A stretch of 64,000 nt of DNA from Tetragonia tetragonoides (GCA_038025085.1 CM076153.1:14855001-14919000); one strand, 5' to 3'; positions 23,412 through 37,350 are shown, numbered from the stretch's first letter. Notes: a model not told the origin generated them from the sequence alone. A program made the numbers and translations.

Positions 23412-26193
23412 TTTATTATTTATTGTTATTATTATTATTATTATTATTATTTATTGTTTGAATTTAAGATTAAGCTAACATTGTTTTCGTTGTTTTCGTT
23501 AGATTCCTTTGGAGCGGTTCGGTGGTGATGGTGTTGATTACAGTACGCATTTCGTCACTGATGAGTTATTTGATAGTGATACAGATGCAATTAATTGGGC
23601 AAAACAAATTGCACTTACTATCGGGTTTGAGTTGATAATTTCGTTATACAAGAAGAGTGGAAGCGTAAAATTGTTAAAATGCAATCGAGGTGAACGCTAC
23701 AGAGGGGAATTAAGAGACTTAGATACTGCTGCTCGGAAGAAATCGAAAACAAAGGCTTGTAAATGTACGTTCCAGTTGAGAGCTCGGCAAGTGTATGGGT
23801 CCAGTAGTTGGATGATTGTCACATTGCCTGGGACTAGGGGTACGCACAACCATGACTTTGCTGTGTATCCTGAGGGATATCGTCAGATGAGTGGTCTTAG
23901 TTCTGGGTCAAAGAAACTCGTTCGTGACATGACTTCGGCACAAACAAAGCCATGTGCTATCTTGGCCGCGATTAAGGAAAAATTTCCCGAGGACAATGCA
24001 ACTAGACGGCATGTGTACAACCACAGAGATCGTATAAGGAAACTTGATTTTGAAGAGAGAGATGTCATTGGTCAGTTTCATCATTTAGTTGTGGCGAATA
24101 AGTACGTACATTGGACAAGAGCCGACCGAGCTACTAATGAGGTAACTCACGTGTTCATGGCACACCCTACATCAATTCAGTTACTTCGGTCTTTTCGTTG
24201 GTTGATTGGCTTAGATTCCACGTACAAAACAAACAAGTATAAGATGCCGTTTGTTGAGATAGTGGGGATGACTCCAACCAATAAGAACTTCCTCATAGCT
24301 TATGCCATTATGAAGGATGAGACTCAGGCAAGCTATGCGTGGGTCTTAGATAAGTTGAGGATGCTTATTGGAAATGATGTACACCCAACAGCAATTGTGA
24401 CCGATCGTGAGCTAGGGTTGATGACACCTATTAGAGAGATATTTCCCGAGAGTGCCCATTTGCTCTGTACATGGCACATTAACAAAGTCGTTGAAGACAA
24501 AGTGTACAGACTTTGTGGAAAAGATAAGGCCGTCGCGCAGAGGTTCAAGAATGGGAGGTGGAAAATTATCATGGAAGCTTCCACAGAAGCTGCGTACGAT
24601 AGAGCAGTGCGTACGATGAAGGTTAGTTGGAGGACTTACCCTCACGTGATATCCTATGTAGAGGAGACCTGGCTGAGACACAAAGAGATGTTTGTGGCTG
24701 CGTGGACGAATAAGGTGCTACACCTTGGCAACACTACGACTTGCAGGGTGGAGAGTGCACATGCCGCGCTAAAACAGTGGTTGAACTCCTCAACTGGAGC
24801 TTTGGACAATGTTTGGAACAAGGTCAACAAGTCAATCGAGTCACAAATAACTGAGATCAAGTACACACTTGAAGAGTGCAGAAGACGAAGAAGTGTGGTG
24901 TACTCGGGTTTCCCATTCAACTATCTGACCGGGTATGTTTCCCATTACTGCTTACAAATATTATTGGCTGAGCTGAACAGGATGAGAGAATTGAGTCACC
25001 AAGTATTTGATCGTTGCGGTTGTGTATTGAGATCCACTCATCAGATCCCGTGTGCGTGTGAGTTGAAAACGGCCACGGATACGGGCACGCCAATTAGCTT
25101 GAATAGTGTCCACAAATTTTGGCGAACACTCGTTATTAGTGATGCAGTGGAGATAGCTACGCTTGACATGACTGAGCATCCATCTGAGGACCATCGATAC
25201 TTTCGGTCTCTGGTCAACGAGGTTAACTCAAGCGACCCGGCAGTTGTGCGCAACATATCTGTCCTTATGAATGAGCAGCTTCATCCTGAGGAAGCGAGTT
25301 ACGTCGAGCCGGAAGCGAACACGACAGTCAGAGGTCGACCGAGAGGGAGTTCCTCTACCAGACGTGATCCTAGTTCATGGGAGTACTCCCAGAGGGGTCG
25401 TGGTCGCCCTAGGTCATCCAGTTCGAGCCGCGGGCGTGGTCGTACCTCATCCTCATCGAGTAACTTCGTAAACAGTACTGGTATGAAAACCCATAATTTA
25501 TTAACATGTACATAATGTTGTTACTTTTTGATAAGTACTATTATTGACTTTCTATTATATTGTCTTGCAGCTGGACACGCAATAGATATCACTGAATTCT
25601 ATCATGTTAACAAAATTCCGGGAATCATCGTACCTTTCATTGAAGGATATCTCGATGTGCTTGGGGATGGTAATTGCGGTTTCCGTGTCATTGCGGACTA
25701 CATTTTCGGAGACCAAGAGCAATGGCGAGTGGCGAGAGTTTGCATTGGACACGAACTCTTAGCTAACCGAGCATTGTACGAAAACTTATACGTTGAAGGG
25801 GTCGACGCTGGTTACCGCCGTATTATGTGGGACGGAGGTGCGTGTAACGATGATCACTGGATGATAGTAATTGAGGATTTGTTCCCGATTGCCAACCTCT
25901 TCAATGCAGCGATTATGTTATTCGGATACGGCAGCGGAAGGGGGTTATATTCTTGTTACACAGTGCTACCGTTCCAAGCACCTTCGACTGCTACACGTCC
26001 AAGTAGGGAAATTGTCATGTGTCATTTAGGTGATTCGTATTCCCATTATATCCGTCTGGATTTAGCCTCAGATTTCCCTGTTCCTCCGATATGCGAAGCA
26101 TGGTTTACTTTCCGTTCTGATAGTGTCGCTGGTTGGGAGCAAATGTATGTTACGCGAAGAGCACATTGGGATCGTTTAGCGAGGTCGACGTAA
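23047..26193 (+). CDS. MULE transposase (FAR1 type) fused to an OTU protease domain
   Basis: Predicted exons 23047-23088, 23503-25480 and 25571-26193 join in frame into 880 residues. A FAR1/WRKY-GCM1-like zinc region comes first (Cys74, Cys100, Cys102, His129, His131). The MULE transposase catalytic triad follows: Asp252 in GLDSTYKTN, Asp315 in VTDRE and Glu431 in RVESAHA. A SWIM-like CGC...IPCAC (519-533) is next. Ser-rich AT-hook-like RGRPRG and RGRGRPR lie near 624-651. After the 90-nt GT-AG intron comes an OTU cysteine-protease domain with GDGNC (Asp706, Cys709) and His832 in SHYIRL. Reading through the intron hits a stop at 25513. The OTU part has no suitable ATG of its own before the catalytic loop, so one spliced protein is the simplest model. 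The first exon (14 residues) is less certain. The OTU role in transposition is unknown. Confidence 0.82.
23139..23318. repeat. Left subterminal palindrome array of the MULE
   Basis: Six copies of GACTCACCC-TT-GGGTGAGTC or its AA-centred reverse form, some imperfect, alternate with two spacer types: GTCTGC(TA)CAGGC-like and CGAGATCGA-like. Each unit is itself a 9-bp inverted repeat. The array lies wholly inside intron 1. Confidence 0.92.
23351..23456. repeat. Imperfect (TTA)n microsatellite
   Basis: TTA units broken by a few TTTA variants directly follow the left palindrome array. The right end has the same order in mirror image. Confidence 0.95.
25481..25570 (+). other. 90-nt intron joining the transposase and OTU exons
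   Basis: The donor is TG|GTATGA and the acceptor TTGTCTTGCAG, with a T-rich body. Removing it restores one frame (codon G|CT, Ala674) and skips the stop at 25513-25515. Confidence 0.8.
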
Positions 26194-26417
26194 TTGAATG
26201 TTTTGCGTGATTGTTATACTTATATCATTGAAACATTTTTGTGTGATTGTTATATTTTGCATGTGGAGAGTGGTCGTGATTATTGGAGGTAAATAAAACA
26301 ACAAATTACAATAAAACAAAAAATGTAAATAAGAAACAACAAATTACAATAACACAAATAAATAATAACAATAACAATGAAACTCTTATAATAACAAATT
26401 CATCTAGGGTCAATACA
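26194..26417. other. Convergent 3' ends inside the MULE
   Basis: This 224-bp AT-rich spacer lies between the two stop codons. It probably holds both polyadenylation regions, so the two transcripts may overlap at their 3' ends. Confidence 0.6.
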
Positions 26418-29035
<2,618 letters not shown>

Positions 29036-29038
<3 letters not shown>

Positions 29039-29166
29039 GGTGGTGGTGGTGGTGGTGGTGGTTGCCGGTGTGATGGTGTGGTGGTGAGGATGAGTGAGGA
29101 AGAGAGGATGAGTGAGAGTGAGTGAGGAAGAGAGGATGAGTGAGAGTGAGTGAGGAAGAGGGGTGA
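29036..29166. repeat. (GGT)n and 28-bp tandem repeats at the right MULE end
   Basis: A GGT run (29037-29062) is followed by about two and a half copies of a GAGGATGAGTGAGAGTGAGT-type unit up to the TIR. On the PMD sense strand this is a CT/CA-rich 5' leader. Confidence 0.85.
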
Positions 29167-29228
29167 GGGTAAAATTGGAAATTGGGGGGGCGGTAGCTAG
29201 TAAAAAGGGTCGGTATTTAGCAATTCAC
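29167..29228 (-). repeat. Right terminal inverted repeat of the MULE
   Basis: In reverse complement it starts GTGAATTGCTAAATACCGAC and matches 22862-22924. The duplicated TATCTTTA follows at 29229-29236. Confidence 0.88.
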
Positions 29229-29236
29229 TATCTTTA

Positions 29237-31219
29237 TTCCGTAATTGGATTGGCTTAATTATCTAGCCTCTCAGCTTCTTGATACGGCCATAGCCCATTG
29301 GGATCAAAGTGAGTTGATGAGTTGGAATTGGGCCTGACCATATTACTCCATCATGTACAAAAGATTCAGAAAGCCCAATCCAATAACAAAATGTGTTAAG
29401 GACGGTCCATTAGTACGGAGTATGTTCATTGTCCCTCGCTATTGGGATTTTTATTTTACTCGACAAAAAAAAGTTGCAACGTAACTCTGTAAGTGAATGA
29501 CTATCGAGATTCTCAATTGGACTTTAACCCGGTGAAATTTTTTGTTTGCTACTTTAACTTGTGGCCTGTGCAAACAAAGTTCGGCAAACAAGAATGGTGT
29601 TTAGAACTTAGAAGTAAATCTTAATCCCCATACACCTCGTCTTTAGTGGGAGTATTATTCTTCCTAAGTTGTTGTATTACTAATAATCTCAATCCTTTTA
29701 AAACGAGGAACGAGGTACTACAATGCTGGGGCTACAAAGCTATAGTTATAGGATAACTTGGAATGTATCTTATTTATTTACTGATCAATTCTTTTCGAGC
29801 GAATGTTAAATTGATTTACGTGTTTTAATTTATAAAAAATACAATTAATAAGTAAGGAAGAGATAACTCTATCATTCTCCGTAAAATTTTATTCGGTGAA
29901 AAAACCTTACAAAATTGATAAAATGGTCATTAACAAGTTTCTAATCATTCACTGAATGACTTCCCCTTTAGAAAACAAGTTCGCATGACTTAGCATTGCC
30001 TGTACTTCAAGTTTCAAGAAAGATCATCATAGGCACTTTGAAAATTTGAAAACCAGGTTGCCAAAAAAAAAAAAAAAAATTGAAAACCGTGGGCGGTTCA
30101 TTGTATCTGATTTTCACCACATGTTCCCATCTCATCTCCTAATTAACTAACACAAAAAAAAAAAAAAAAAAAAACTCATATGACACAACCTTATACATGA
30201 GCGTGATATTTGTAAGCAAAAAAGTACTACCATCACACTCGAAAATAAATAAATTAATCAATCTGTCACCCAATCGTTTTCCGTTTTTGTTTTTAATAGA
30301 AAAGTAATATACCCAAATACTCCACTTGAATCCCCTCTATTCTTTTGTTTTAATTTTCTATATGCAGGCCTCCTATTATTGTGGTTCTTTGAATTTAATA
30401 CGGAGTAATGGGTTAGAAGAAAATTTAACCCTTCATCTAGAAGCATCTACATGTAATTACATTCTCCGATAATTGCTCAACTTTAAGAGATACACAAAAA
30501 CTCGTATAAGACAGATTTAACATGAATCGCCTCAAACAAGTATAAAGACATGTTGACGTCACATTTTGCTATAGAGATGACATCATAAGAAAACATTTTG
30601 CAAAAGATATGTCTTCAAACTTTTTAATAATTGGAACTTTTTGTAATCTCTAATACTCTTCACTCATAATCTTTATGAACTGATGCTTAATAATATCTTG
30701 TTAGGGCTTTGCCCTCCTTTACACCAAAAACAAATCTTTATGAACTGGAGGAATATGACAGGCTACATGAATGATCAAACGTATAAGACTACCATTTGGA
30801 CTTTTGTTTATCGATTTAAACTTTTAACTTGACACGGAATGTGAATGTCAATAGATTGGTATTATACTTGTCAATTAATTAAATTAAACGTCTTTAAAAA
30901 AAAAAAAATTAATTAAACCTCTATTCATGAATTAGAACGTTTTAGATGAATTGGACTAACATGCTGCAATCACAAGGAAACGGGCAAACGGCTATTGTCG
31001 ACTACAAAATGGCTTGGAAACGTGCAACACACATGTAGACCATGGGCCATGGACCAGGGTGCCCACCTCCAACGGCTTAGTCGATCCAAATTCCAAGGTG
31101 GGCATACCATATACATCAGTTTATCTTGTGTGGACTTAGTCCACCGTGAAACAAGGATATAGTGCAAATGTGGTTGGATTTTTTTTTTCCCCCCTGAGAA
31201 GCACAGAAGTCCAAAATAA
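29237..31219. other. Intergenic; no gene recognised
   Basis: AT-rich DNA with A-runs at 30065-30080 and 30150-30175. TACGGAGTA words occur at 29413 and 30400. A fragment at 30495-30560 has the ACAAAAACTCGTAT(A)AGAC type seen in other small MITEs here. No convincing ORF. Confidence 0.4.
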
Positions 31220-31619
31220 TCTTCTCTATATATATAAACCTGACATATTTCGTGGTTTTGAGCTATGACACATCATTAAATGTATTATTAGAATAATTTT
31301 TTAAAAAAAATCAAATTGAGAGTTTGACTTGTGATGAATAACTAGAGTTTTATAGGTGTTATAACTTAAGCTTTGTCGAAACTTCAAAAGCAAATGTAAT
31401 CTTCTACACATCTTCAAAAAAATTAATATTTGTACCATCGTCTTCGTATCGAAAAATACTTCAAAATAAGATGCATTTACAATATGTTTAATCTTGACGT
31501 TATCCAATTTTAATTATGTGTAAATATATTTTAAAATATATAATATTAAAGAATAAAAAAACAAGAAAAATAATAAAAATATATATAACTTAATCCGTGC
31601 ATCGCACAGGCATCATTAG
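31220..31619 (+). mobile_element. Candidate short Helitron-like element
   Basis: The 5' end reads A|TCTTCTCTATATATATAAAC, a typical TC start. The 3' end has a CCGTGC-ATC-GCACAGG hairpin (31595-31610), followed by CATCATTAG|T. Helitrons normally end CTRR, and here the terminal CTAG appears mutated to TTAG. Insertion between A and T is consistent. There is no coding capacity. Confidence 0.5.
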
Positions 31620-31993
31620 TAGTAAATTAACAAATTGGGGATTTGAACCTGAGATCTAATGTACCATTACCATGAACTAAATTTTACTGCAAGGCTAAAA
31701 CCTGATTGGCTACATATGGTCAAATTTTGATATTATGGTCATCCATTAAAGTGCTTATAAACCAGAGCGAAAAAACCATCAATGTGGTCGATGGGTAGAT
31801 ACTCGATCGTGAACACTTTTGCTTTTGCATATGATTAATAGATAATAAATAGTGTGCCTGATTAAAATGATTTGTAGCCAATGTTTTAAAAAAGTTAATG
31901 TTATGGTGATCTACTAAGGTGCTTATAAACCAATGCGAAAAAATCGTCAAAGTGATCGACGGAAGATACTCGGTCTTGAACCAATAAATATTG
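31620..31993. repeat. SINE-derived fragments, 3' part duplicated
   Basis: Two similar 70-bp pieces (31736-31806 and 31909-31980) read GGTGCTTATAAACCA(G/A)(A/T)GCG-AAAA...GTG(G/A)TCGA(T/C)GG-AGATACTCG. They resemble the 3' half of the SINE at 20610-20812. A B-box-like complement (GGGGATTTGAACCTGAGATC) lies at 31637-31656. Confidence 0.5.
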
Positions 31994-32001
31994 ATTGCAA
32001 G

Positions 32002-32263
32002 TAGACCTGGTAAACGGGCCGGTCAGGTCGAGTTCGGTTCGAGTCGGGTCAAATATGGGTCGGGTCAAATACGGGTTCAATTTTGAATTACCCAACGGAT
32101 TTGACAAATATTGTCTCACAACTCGAGTTTAGGTCGGGTCATTTCGATTTTGGGTCAAAACCGATCAGATCATTTCGGATTCCTTTTCAAGTCGGGTCTT
32201 AATCGAGTCTGTAATAGATCGGATTGAATCAATCATTGGGTCGGATCAATTTTACCAGCTCTA
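32002..32263. mobile_element. 262-bp hAT-type MITE
   Basis: The ends are TAGACCTGGTAAACGGGCC and ...TTTTACCAGCTCTA, which are inverted. Flanking octamers ATTGCAAG (31994-32001) and ATCGCAAG (32264-32271) differ at one base. The interior is repeats of GGGTCGGGTCAAAT. Non-coding. Confidence 0.75.
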
Positions 32264-32271
32264 ATCGCAAG

Positions 32272-34167
32272 GTTCACGTAATATGTACCATGTCATGTAA
32301 AACGGAATGAATACGATGTCATCAAAAAGATGAGAGTACCAACTACCAAGTCATTGAGGGTTGTGCACTTACATAAATTTTTTACTAGTACTGTGAGTAC
32401 TTTGCAAGGCCTCACATGCAAATTGTCCTTAAGGTTGGATTGGGGATGAGAACTTGCGATGACTACTGTTGTTTCAATCATAATTAAACGAACCCAACAC
32501 ATGCCCCATCTGCCTGGATTTTTGGCGGATCCGAGGAGAGAGAGAGAGAGAGCTAGCTTGCCCTTTTGCTTTTCTTTCTTTCTTCCCCGATCTCTTTTTA
32601 GCTCACTAGTCACTCTCACTCCCTTGCGTTATTATGACATGTAAAATGCTAGGACAGGAGCGTAGGAGGGACAACTGGTTATGACTTATGAGCATTTGCT
32701 AACTGAATACAACTAATTATGATCAATTCAATAAACAGCTAAAATTTAAAAATACTATATCATCTAATAAAATGACAAGTGTTGTTCAATAATTGTAGGT
32801 GATAATCTTTTGAACGATTTCTCCTTATTTTGATCTGAAGTTTTGTTGGTTATTAGTAGCGTGCGTGATTAATATGATTAACAACCATTGTTATTACATT
32901 TCCTTAACTTTTGCTTTTGTATATGGTTGTGGATCCTTTTTTGGCATTTCGGGAAAGGTCTGTTCGTTTATGTTTATTGAGAAGGGAATACATGTCCGAC
33001 AAATTGGCTAGTGATGCGTGGCCATATGGGCCTCACCATATTTCTAATAATGGAATTAAGCATCAGGTATGAGGAGAGTTTTTGTTCATTCCGCATAACA
33101 CTTTAAGTCCAATAAGAATTTGTGACAAATTTTGAGAATGAGTATGAAATAACTTTTTTTTTGTTAATCCTTTATATATACAACCATTCTAACTTTTAAG
33201 TGAGTCCGTTCTTACAAAATTACTTATAGACTTTTGTAATTTTGAATTGGTTTTATCTTGGTTTCTCGGAAGAAAAAAATAACAATTTTGGTATTGATAA
33301 ACATTCTTCTTCTTCTTCTTCTTTTCTTTTTTTTTTTTTTTTTTTTTTTTTTTTGTGGACAAATGGTATTCATGAACACATTTACGTGACAGTAAGAATC
33401 TGTTCAAGAACTTTGACTGCATAGGTTTAGTAAATGTGTCATAATCTTATGTGTACTAAAGAAGTACTGTTCACATGGATGTAATGAAATTATGGAAGTT
33501 AATGGAGGCATATTGGGGTAATGATAGATATCATATGATTAGTTTGAAAGTACGTGTCCATCATGGTTTACCCCCATTATGTTGGGCATGGCTCTGTAAT
33601 TATGCTTTTTTTTTAAGTACATATAAACAAGGTTAGATCTACTCGATCGACTATAGGCCTTTGCTTAGACAATACATTATGGACAATATGACAAATCACA
33701 GGTTGACCGAATTTAGGATGGTCAAGATCTGGATACATAAACCAAAAGACAAATCAATTAAGGTAAAACCTCTTATAAAATAAGTAAATAATTAATTAAT
33801 TAAAGCTAAGGCATTTTCCTGACTACAAACCTCAATTGGTAAATTTTACAGCCCTCTCAAAGCTTTAGATTGTACTCGAGTTTACATTTGGGAATCAAAG
33901 TTATGTTCAATGTCTTGCTCCTATGTTACTGAGGAGTTGCACCTCAAAAAAAAAAAAAAAAAAATACTTAGGAGTTGTTATCCTCAATTTAATTTTACTT
34001 AAATTCATCTCAATTTAATTCAATTCAATTCAGATGTAATATATCACTTAGATACCAGTATTTTTCTAGTTCCAAAATAAATTTATTGATGATACTTATG
34101 GCATTTGAAAGATTTCAAAGCATATTTTCAAATGAGTGCAATATTAAATATGTTGGGACAAGTTTTA
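32272..34167. other. Intergenic; no gene recognised
   Basis: This contains a short GA run with a CT-rich stretch (32536-32600), a (TTC)n plus long T run (33307-33354) and an A run (33948-33963). No family-bearing ORF found. Confidence 0.4.
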
Positions 34168-34348
34168 GGCCCTGTTCTCTTCAACAAATGGTGCGGAATG
34201 GTGAGGAACGGAACAGAATGGAACGGCGCGGCGCGGATAATTCAAAAATATGTGAGACAAAATAAAGTACAGAATGCGGCGCGGAACGGATCGGATTGGA
34301 ACGGAACGAAACAGAATGCAGCATGGAATCGGCGAAAAGAACGGGGCC
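34168..34348 (+). mobile_element. Single Tourist-like MITE unit (181 bp)
   Basis: It runs from GGCCCTGTTCTCTTCAAC to GGCGAAAAGAACGGGGCC between TTA triplets (34165-34167 and 34349-34351). The interior GGAACGG/GCGCGG-rich blocks and ATTCAAAAATATGTGAGAC match the units at 13367-13693. Confidence 0.88.
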
Positions 34349-34419
34349 TTAAATGGTTAAAGATCAAGTTAAAAAAAAAAATCAATTCAATTCAATTAAG
34401 TATATCTTTCTTTCTTTTT

Positions 34420-34592
34420 TATGTTCTTTTTGTCGTCACCATGTTGCATTCTGTTTCGTTCAATTCGTTCTGTTTCGCGTCATTCTGTTCCGTATTCTGT
34501 ACTTCATTTTGTCTCATATTTTGTTTCATTACTCACGCCATTCCGTTTCAATTTTTACCGTTCTACACTATTCCCTTAAAGAGAACATGACC
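34420..34592 (-). mobile_element. Inverted, diverged copy of the same MITE unit
   Basis: In reverse complement it shows GTCATGTTCTCTTTAAGG..., ...TGAGACAAAATGAAGTACAGAA and a GACAAAAAGAACAT end. It lies 71 bp from the forward copy, so the pair can fold back. Confidence 0.75.
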
Positions 34593-34769
34593 TTTGAATT
34601 AACATACCCCCTAAAAAATCAAAGTTCTGTAGTACCCACCTAAGATTGCCTAATCTACGCTAGTACTATACGCAAACATTGCAGGAACGAATTCAGGAAC
34701 CCAAACAATAAACAGGTAAGAGGGCCTTTAAGGGCAAACACATTCAAAACCGCATGGCCTTGACTAATT

Positions 34770-35629
34770 TTTTTTTTTTTTTTTGAAAAGACAAGACAAT
34801 CAGGTAACCTTTATTAGAGGTTAACCTAAAATGCCTTCACTAACCCTGTTACTGAAAGGCTTAAAGGAGACAATTACAGCCAAAAACACATAGAAAAGAA
34901 GCTAAAAATGATACATGTTAGATAAAATCTAAAAAAGAAACATCTTCATCTTCAAACTCTATCTTGTTCATCAGCTCCATACCACAAGAACAGAACCAAG
35001 GAACCCAAGAACAGAAGTAAAGAGGATCCATTCTTCAAAACCCTCTCCACAGCAACAACTGTAGCTTCAACCGGCTTTCACCATGGCGGAATTGACAAGA
35101 TCTAAGCAACATAGCAGCACCCAGGACCACCACCATGCCAAAGTCCCCAATCGAAAAGCCATATGAACTTAAACGAAAATTCTTCAACAATGACAACCTT
35201 GAAATGGCACAAACCAGATTTGGAAATCCGATCTATGCACCCCAGGCTCAAAGGAGACAAAACCAAAGATTTCGTCGGTATAAACCCCGAAAAAGGAAAT
35301 CTTGAAAAGGAGATCGAGTTTTGGAACACGAACTAGACATCAAAGGCTCAAAAAAGACTAAATTGGGAAAGCAAGTCTGACACCATATCAATGATAAAAG
35401 GCAATGAAGAAAAGTCTTTTCTCCCCCAAGAAAAAAGAGAAACCAGAACGGATCTGGAAAAAAAACCAAGAAGCTGGCCTTGGGGAAGTGAATGGCTAGT
35501 AAAAGGGATGGAGGAAGCTTGAAAAAGAGCGGCGGTTGAAATGGAGCTTTGAGAGGTTAGGGTTGCTGAAATGGAGCTGGCTAAAGCTCTCTAGAAACCC
35601 CTTGGCTTTTTTTTTGCTCACCGTTCTAT
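34770..35629 (-). mobile_element. Non-LTR retroelement insertion (860 bp) with 17-bp target duplication
   Basis: Identical 17-mers CATGGCCTTGACTAATT lie at 34753-34769 and 35630-35646. The insert begins on the plus strand with a long T run, so it is a minus-strand copy with a poly-A tail. Its sense 5' end (GCCAAGGGGTTTCTAGAGAG...) looks like a LINE 5' UTR. No endonuclease or reverse-transcriptase domain remains. It is either an internally deleted LINE or a processed non-coding transcript. Two short minus-strand ORFs (35102-35469) show no known domain. Confidence 0.8.
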
Positions 35630-35646
35630 CATGGCCTTGACTAATT

Positions 35647-36123
35647 GAGTACTCCCTTCCCTAACTTTTAATTCGTGACAGAATTTTTTCTTAGACAGAA
35701 TCCTTCCTCTTTTGATACCAGAAAACAAATAGAAATTCTCAAATATGAATCATACACAAGGAACTTTCACTAATTATATACCTTTTTGGGCATATTACAT
35801 ACAATCCAGTTTCTCTTTTCACATTCAAACTTGAGTAAACTAAAAAAATCCCACAATTTATGAAACAGATATGAGGGAAATCATCATCATCATCATCAAT
35901 AATTCATTCTTTTCCAACAAATCAAATACAAATGGAAACCCATAAACAATAAAAATCTGTTAGTGGTTTCTAATTAACCTATACTTTTATACAATCTATC
36001 AATCAAATTGTGTTAGTTAAAATAAAAATATAGGAAAAAAAACAAAAAGGAAATGAAAATGAAAATGAAAAGAAATTTATCTGCAAATTTGTTGGGTTGA
36101 TATTCAAATTTCAATGAGATTCT
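35647..36123. other. 3' flank of the DUF868 gene
   Basis: AT-rich; likely the 3' UTR and polyadenylation region of the minus-strand DUF868 gene near 36000-36123. It contains a short (CAT)n run at 35881-35898. Confidence 0.45.
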
Positions 36124-37350
36124 TCAACTTTTCCAAGCATAAACAAGTAGAGAGAACCCAGTTGGACCTCTCAATTCATTTTCTTCAACACTTTCCCACT
36201 CCAAAACAGAACTACACCCTGAAGAAACAGAGGAAAGTGAAGATGATGAAAATGAAGGGCTTCTATTTTTCATTAATAGCCTTTTCTTCATCTTTTTTCT
36301 CTCATAATTCAACCCACATGAATCTTGTGACCACATCACCATCCCTTTCTCTTTCCTCCCAACATTTTCTCTCTCCTCTTCACCTTCAATCATCTGATTA
36401 TTATCACAATCACTCCCTTGTTTCTCAACCCTGAAAGTAAGCAAAGCATACCCATCATCTTGATTGTTGTTATTATTATTAATGTTCTCATGAGCTTCAA
36501 ATAACCAATTATGTACATCCCATGATAGTTGAATTGGATACCCATCAACTTCAATCCTCTCATTTCCTCTAAATTTCCACTTCAAATGCTTCACTTGTAA
36601 AACCCTTTTTTGATCAAATCTAATCACTAATCTTGGATCTTCCTCAAAATTTTCATTCAATTCAATTGAAATCAACCTTGATTGACCACCAAGATCTATT
36701 CTGGTTGTATAAAACTTGTTCTTCCCAATTACATGCTCTCTTCTAAGCACTAAAGATGGTATCTTTTTACTTTTCTTAGCTCTTTTAGCTCTAGTTTTGA
36801 TATAAGCTTCTTTTTCCAAATCACCCACCAAAAGGGTCATTTCCCCTTCAGATAAAACAGCAATGTAGAACCCAGAATCAGGCCCAGGCCCAGGCCCAAA
36901 CTTTGCATTTGTCAGATCCCAAAAAACCCAAATTGATTTTGTTTCTGAAAGTGTGAGTTTTTTAATACCTTGTTTGTTCCAAAAGAGAAAGGGTTTCAAA
37001 GAGAGATGAAATGATGGAGGTGGTAAGGAGAGAGATTGTGAAGATGGTGATGAAGATGGGGATGATGATGAGGAGAGAGATAAATGAGGGTGGAGATTAA
37101 GGTGAAGAGAACGAGAGAGTAGAGCGCGTGACCAAGTTAAAGAGAAAATGCCCAAATGGGTTTGGTAAAGAGAGGTTGTTAAGTTTGGGGTGGTTGTTGT
37201 TGCGGTGGTTGAAGGTGGCGCGTGGGGGTACTCGAGAGAAAGCGTGGTGGCGCGTGGGGTTAATTTAGGGCGGAAACAAGAGGGGAAAGGAGTGGAATTG
37301 TAACGGGTCATTTTATTTTGATGAGTTTGAGATTGGGTTTTGGTTTTCAT
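36124..37350 (-). CDS. DUF868 family protein, function unknown
   Basis: An uninterrupted minus-strand frame encodes 408 residues without introns. Recognisable DUF868 features are FPSCFRPK near residue 22 and then NLTTSLYQTHLGIFSLTWSR. A Ser/Pro-rich low-complexity loop follows (about 90-112). Next come the core SIWVFWDLTNAKFG, SGFYIAVLSEGEMTLLVGDL, REHVIGKNKFYTTRIDLGG and HLKWKFRGNERIEVDGYPIQ, with SWDVHNWLFE and the C-terminal GPTGFSLLVYAWKS. The family is plant-specific, usually about 280-350 residues. This one is longer because of the Ser-rich loop, an Asn run (NNNNNN) and a Lys/Ser-rich segment near 345-380. No biochemical role is established. M1 is taken as the start, but M14 (MTRYNSTPF) is also possible. 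Confidence 0.92.
   Translation of the reverse strand: MKTKTQSQTHQNKMTRYNSTPFPSCFRPKLTPRATTLSLEYPHAPPSTTATTTTPNLTTSLYQTHLGIFSLTWSRALLSRSLHLNLHPHLSLSSSSSPSSSPSSQSLSLPPPSFHLSLKPFLFWNKQGIKKLTLSETKSIWVFWDLTNAKFGPGPGPDSGFYIAVLSEGEMTLLVGDLEKEAYIKTRAKRAKKSKKIPSLVLRREHVIGKNKFYTTRIDLGGQSRLISIELNENFEEDPRLVIRFDQKRVLQVKHLKWKFRGNERIEVDGYPIQLSWDVHNWLFEAHENINNNNNNQDDGYALLTFRVEKQGSDCDNNQMIEGEEERENVGRKEKGMVMWSQDSCGLNYERKKMKKRLLMKNRSPSFSSSSLSSVSSGCSSVLEWESVEENELRGPTGFSLLVYAWKS

Larger units (their letters stand above)
23089..23502 (+). other. Intron 1 of the transposase-OTU gene
   Basis: The donor GTAAAA is at 23089 and the acceptor TTTCGTTAG ends at 23502, phase 0. No ATG opens the exon 2 frame, so an upstream coding exon is required. 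The intron carries the palindrome array and a TTA-rich tract. Confidence 0.7.

Noticed and set aside
25528..26193. OTU domain as a separate gene starting at the ATG at 25528
   Set aside because: That ATG lies in a sequence with perfect intron features. The frame fits the upstream exon after splicing, so a fusion is simpler. Kept as an alternative only.
36114..36434. 106-codon plus-strand ORF overlapping the DUF868 gene
   Set aside because: It is antisense to a well-supported DUF868 frame and has no recognisable domain.
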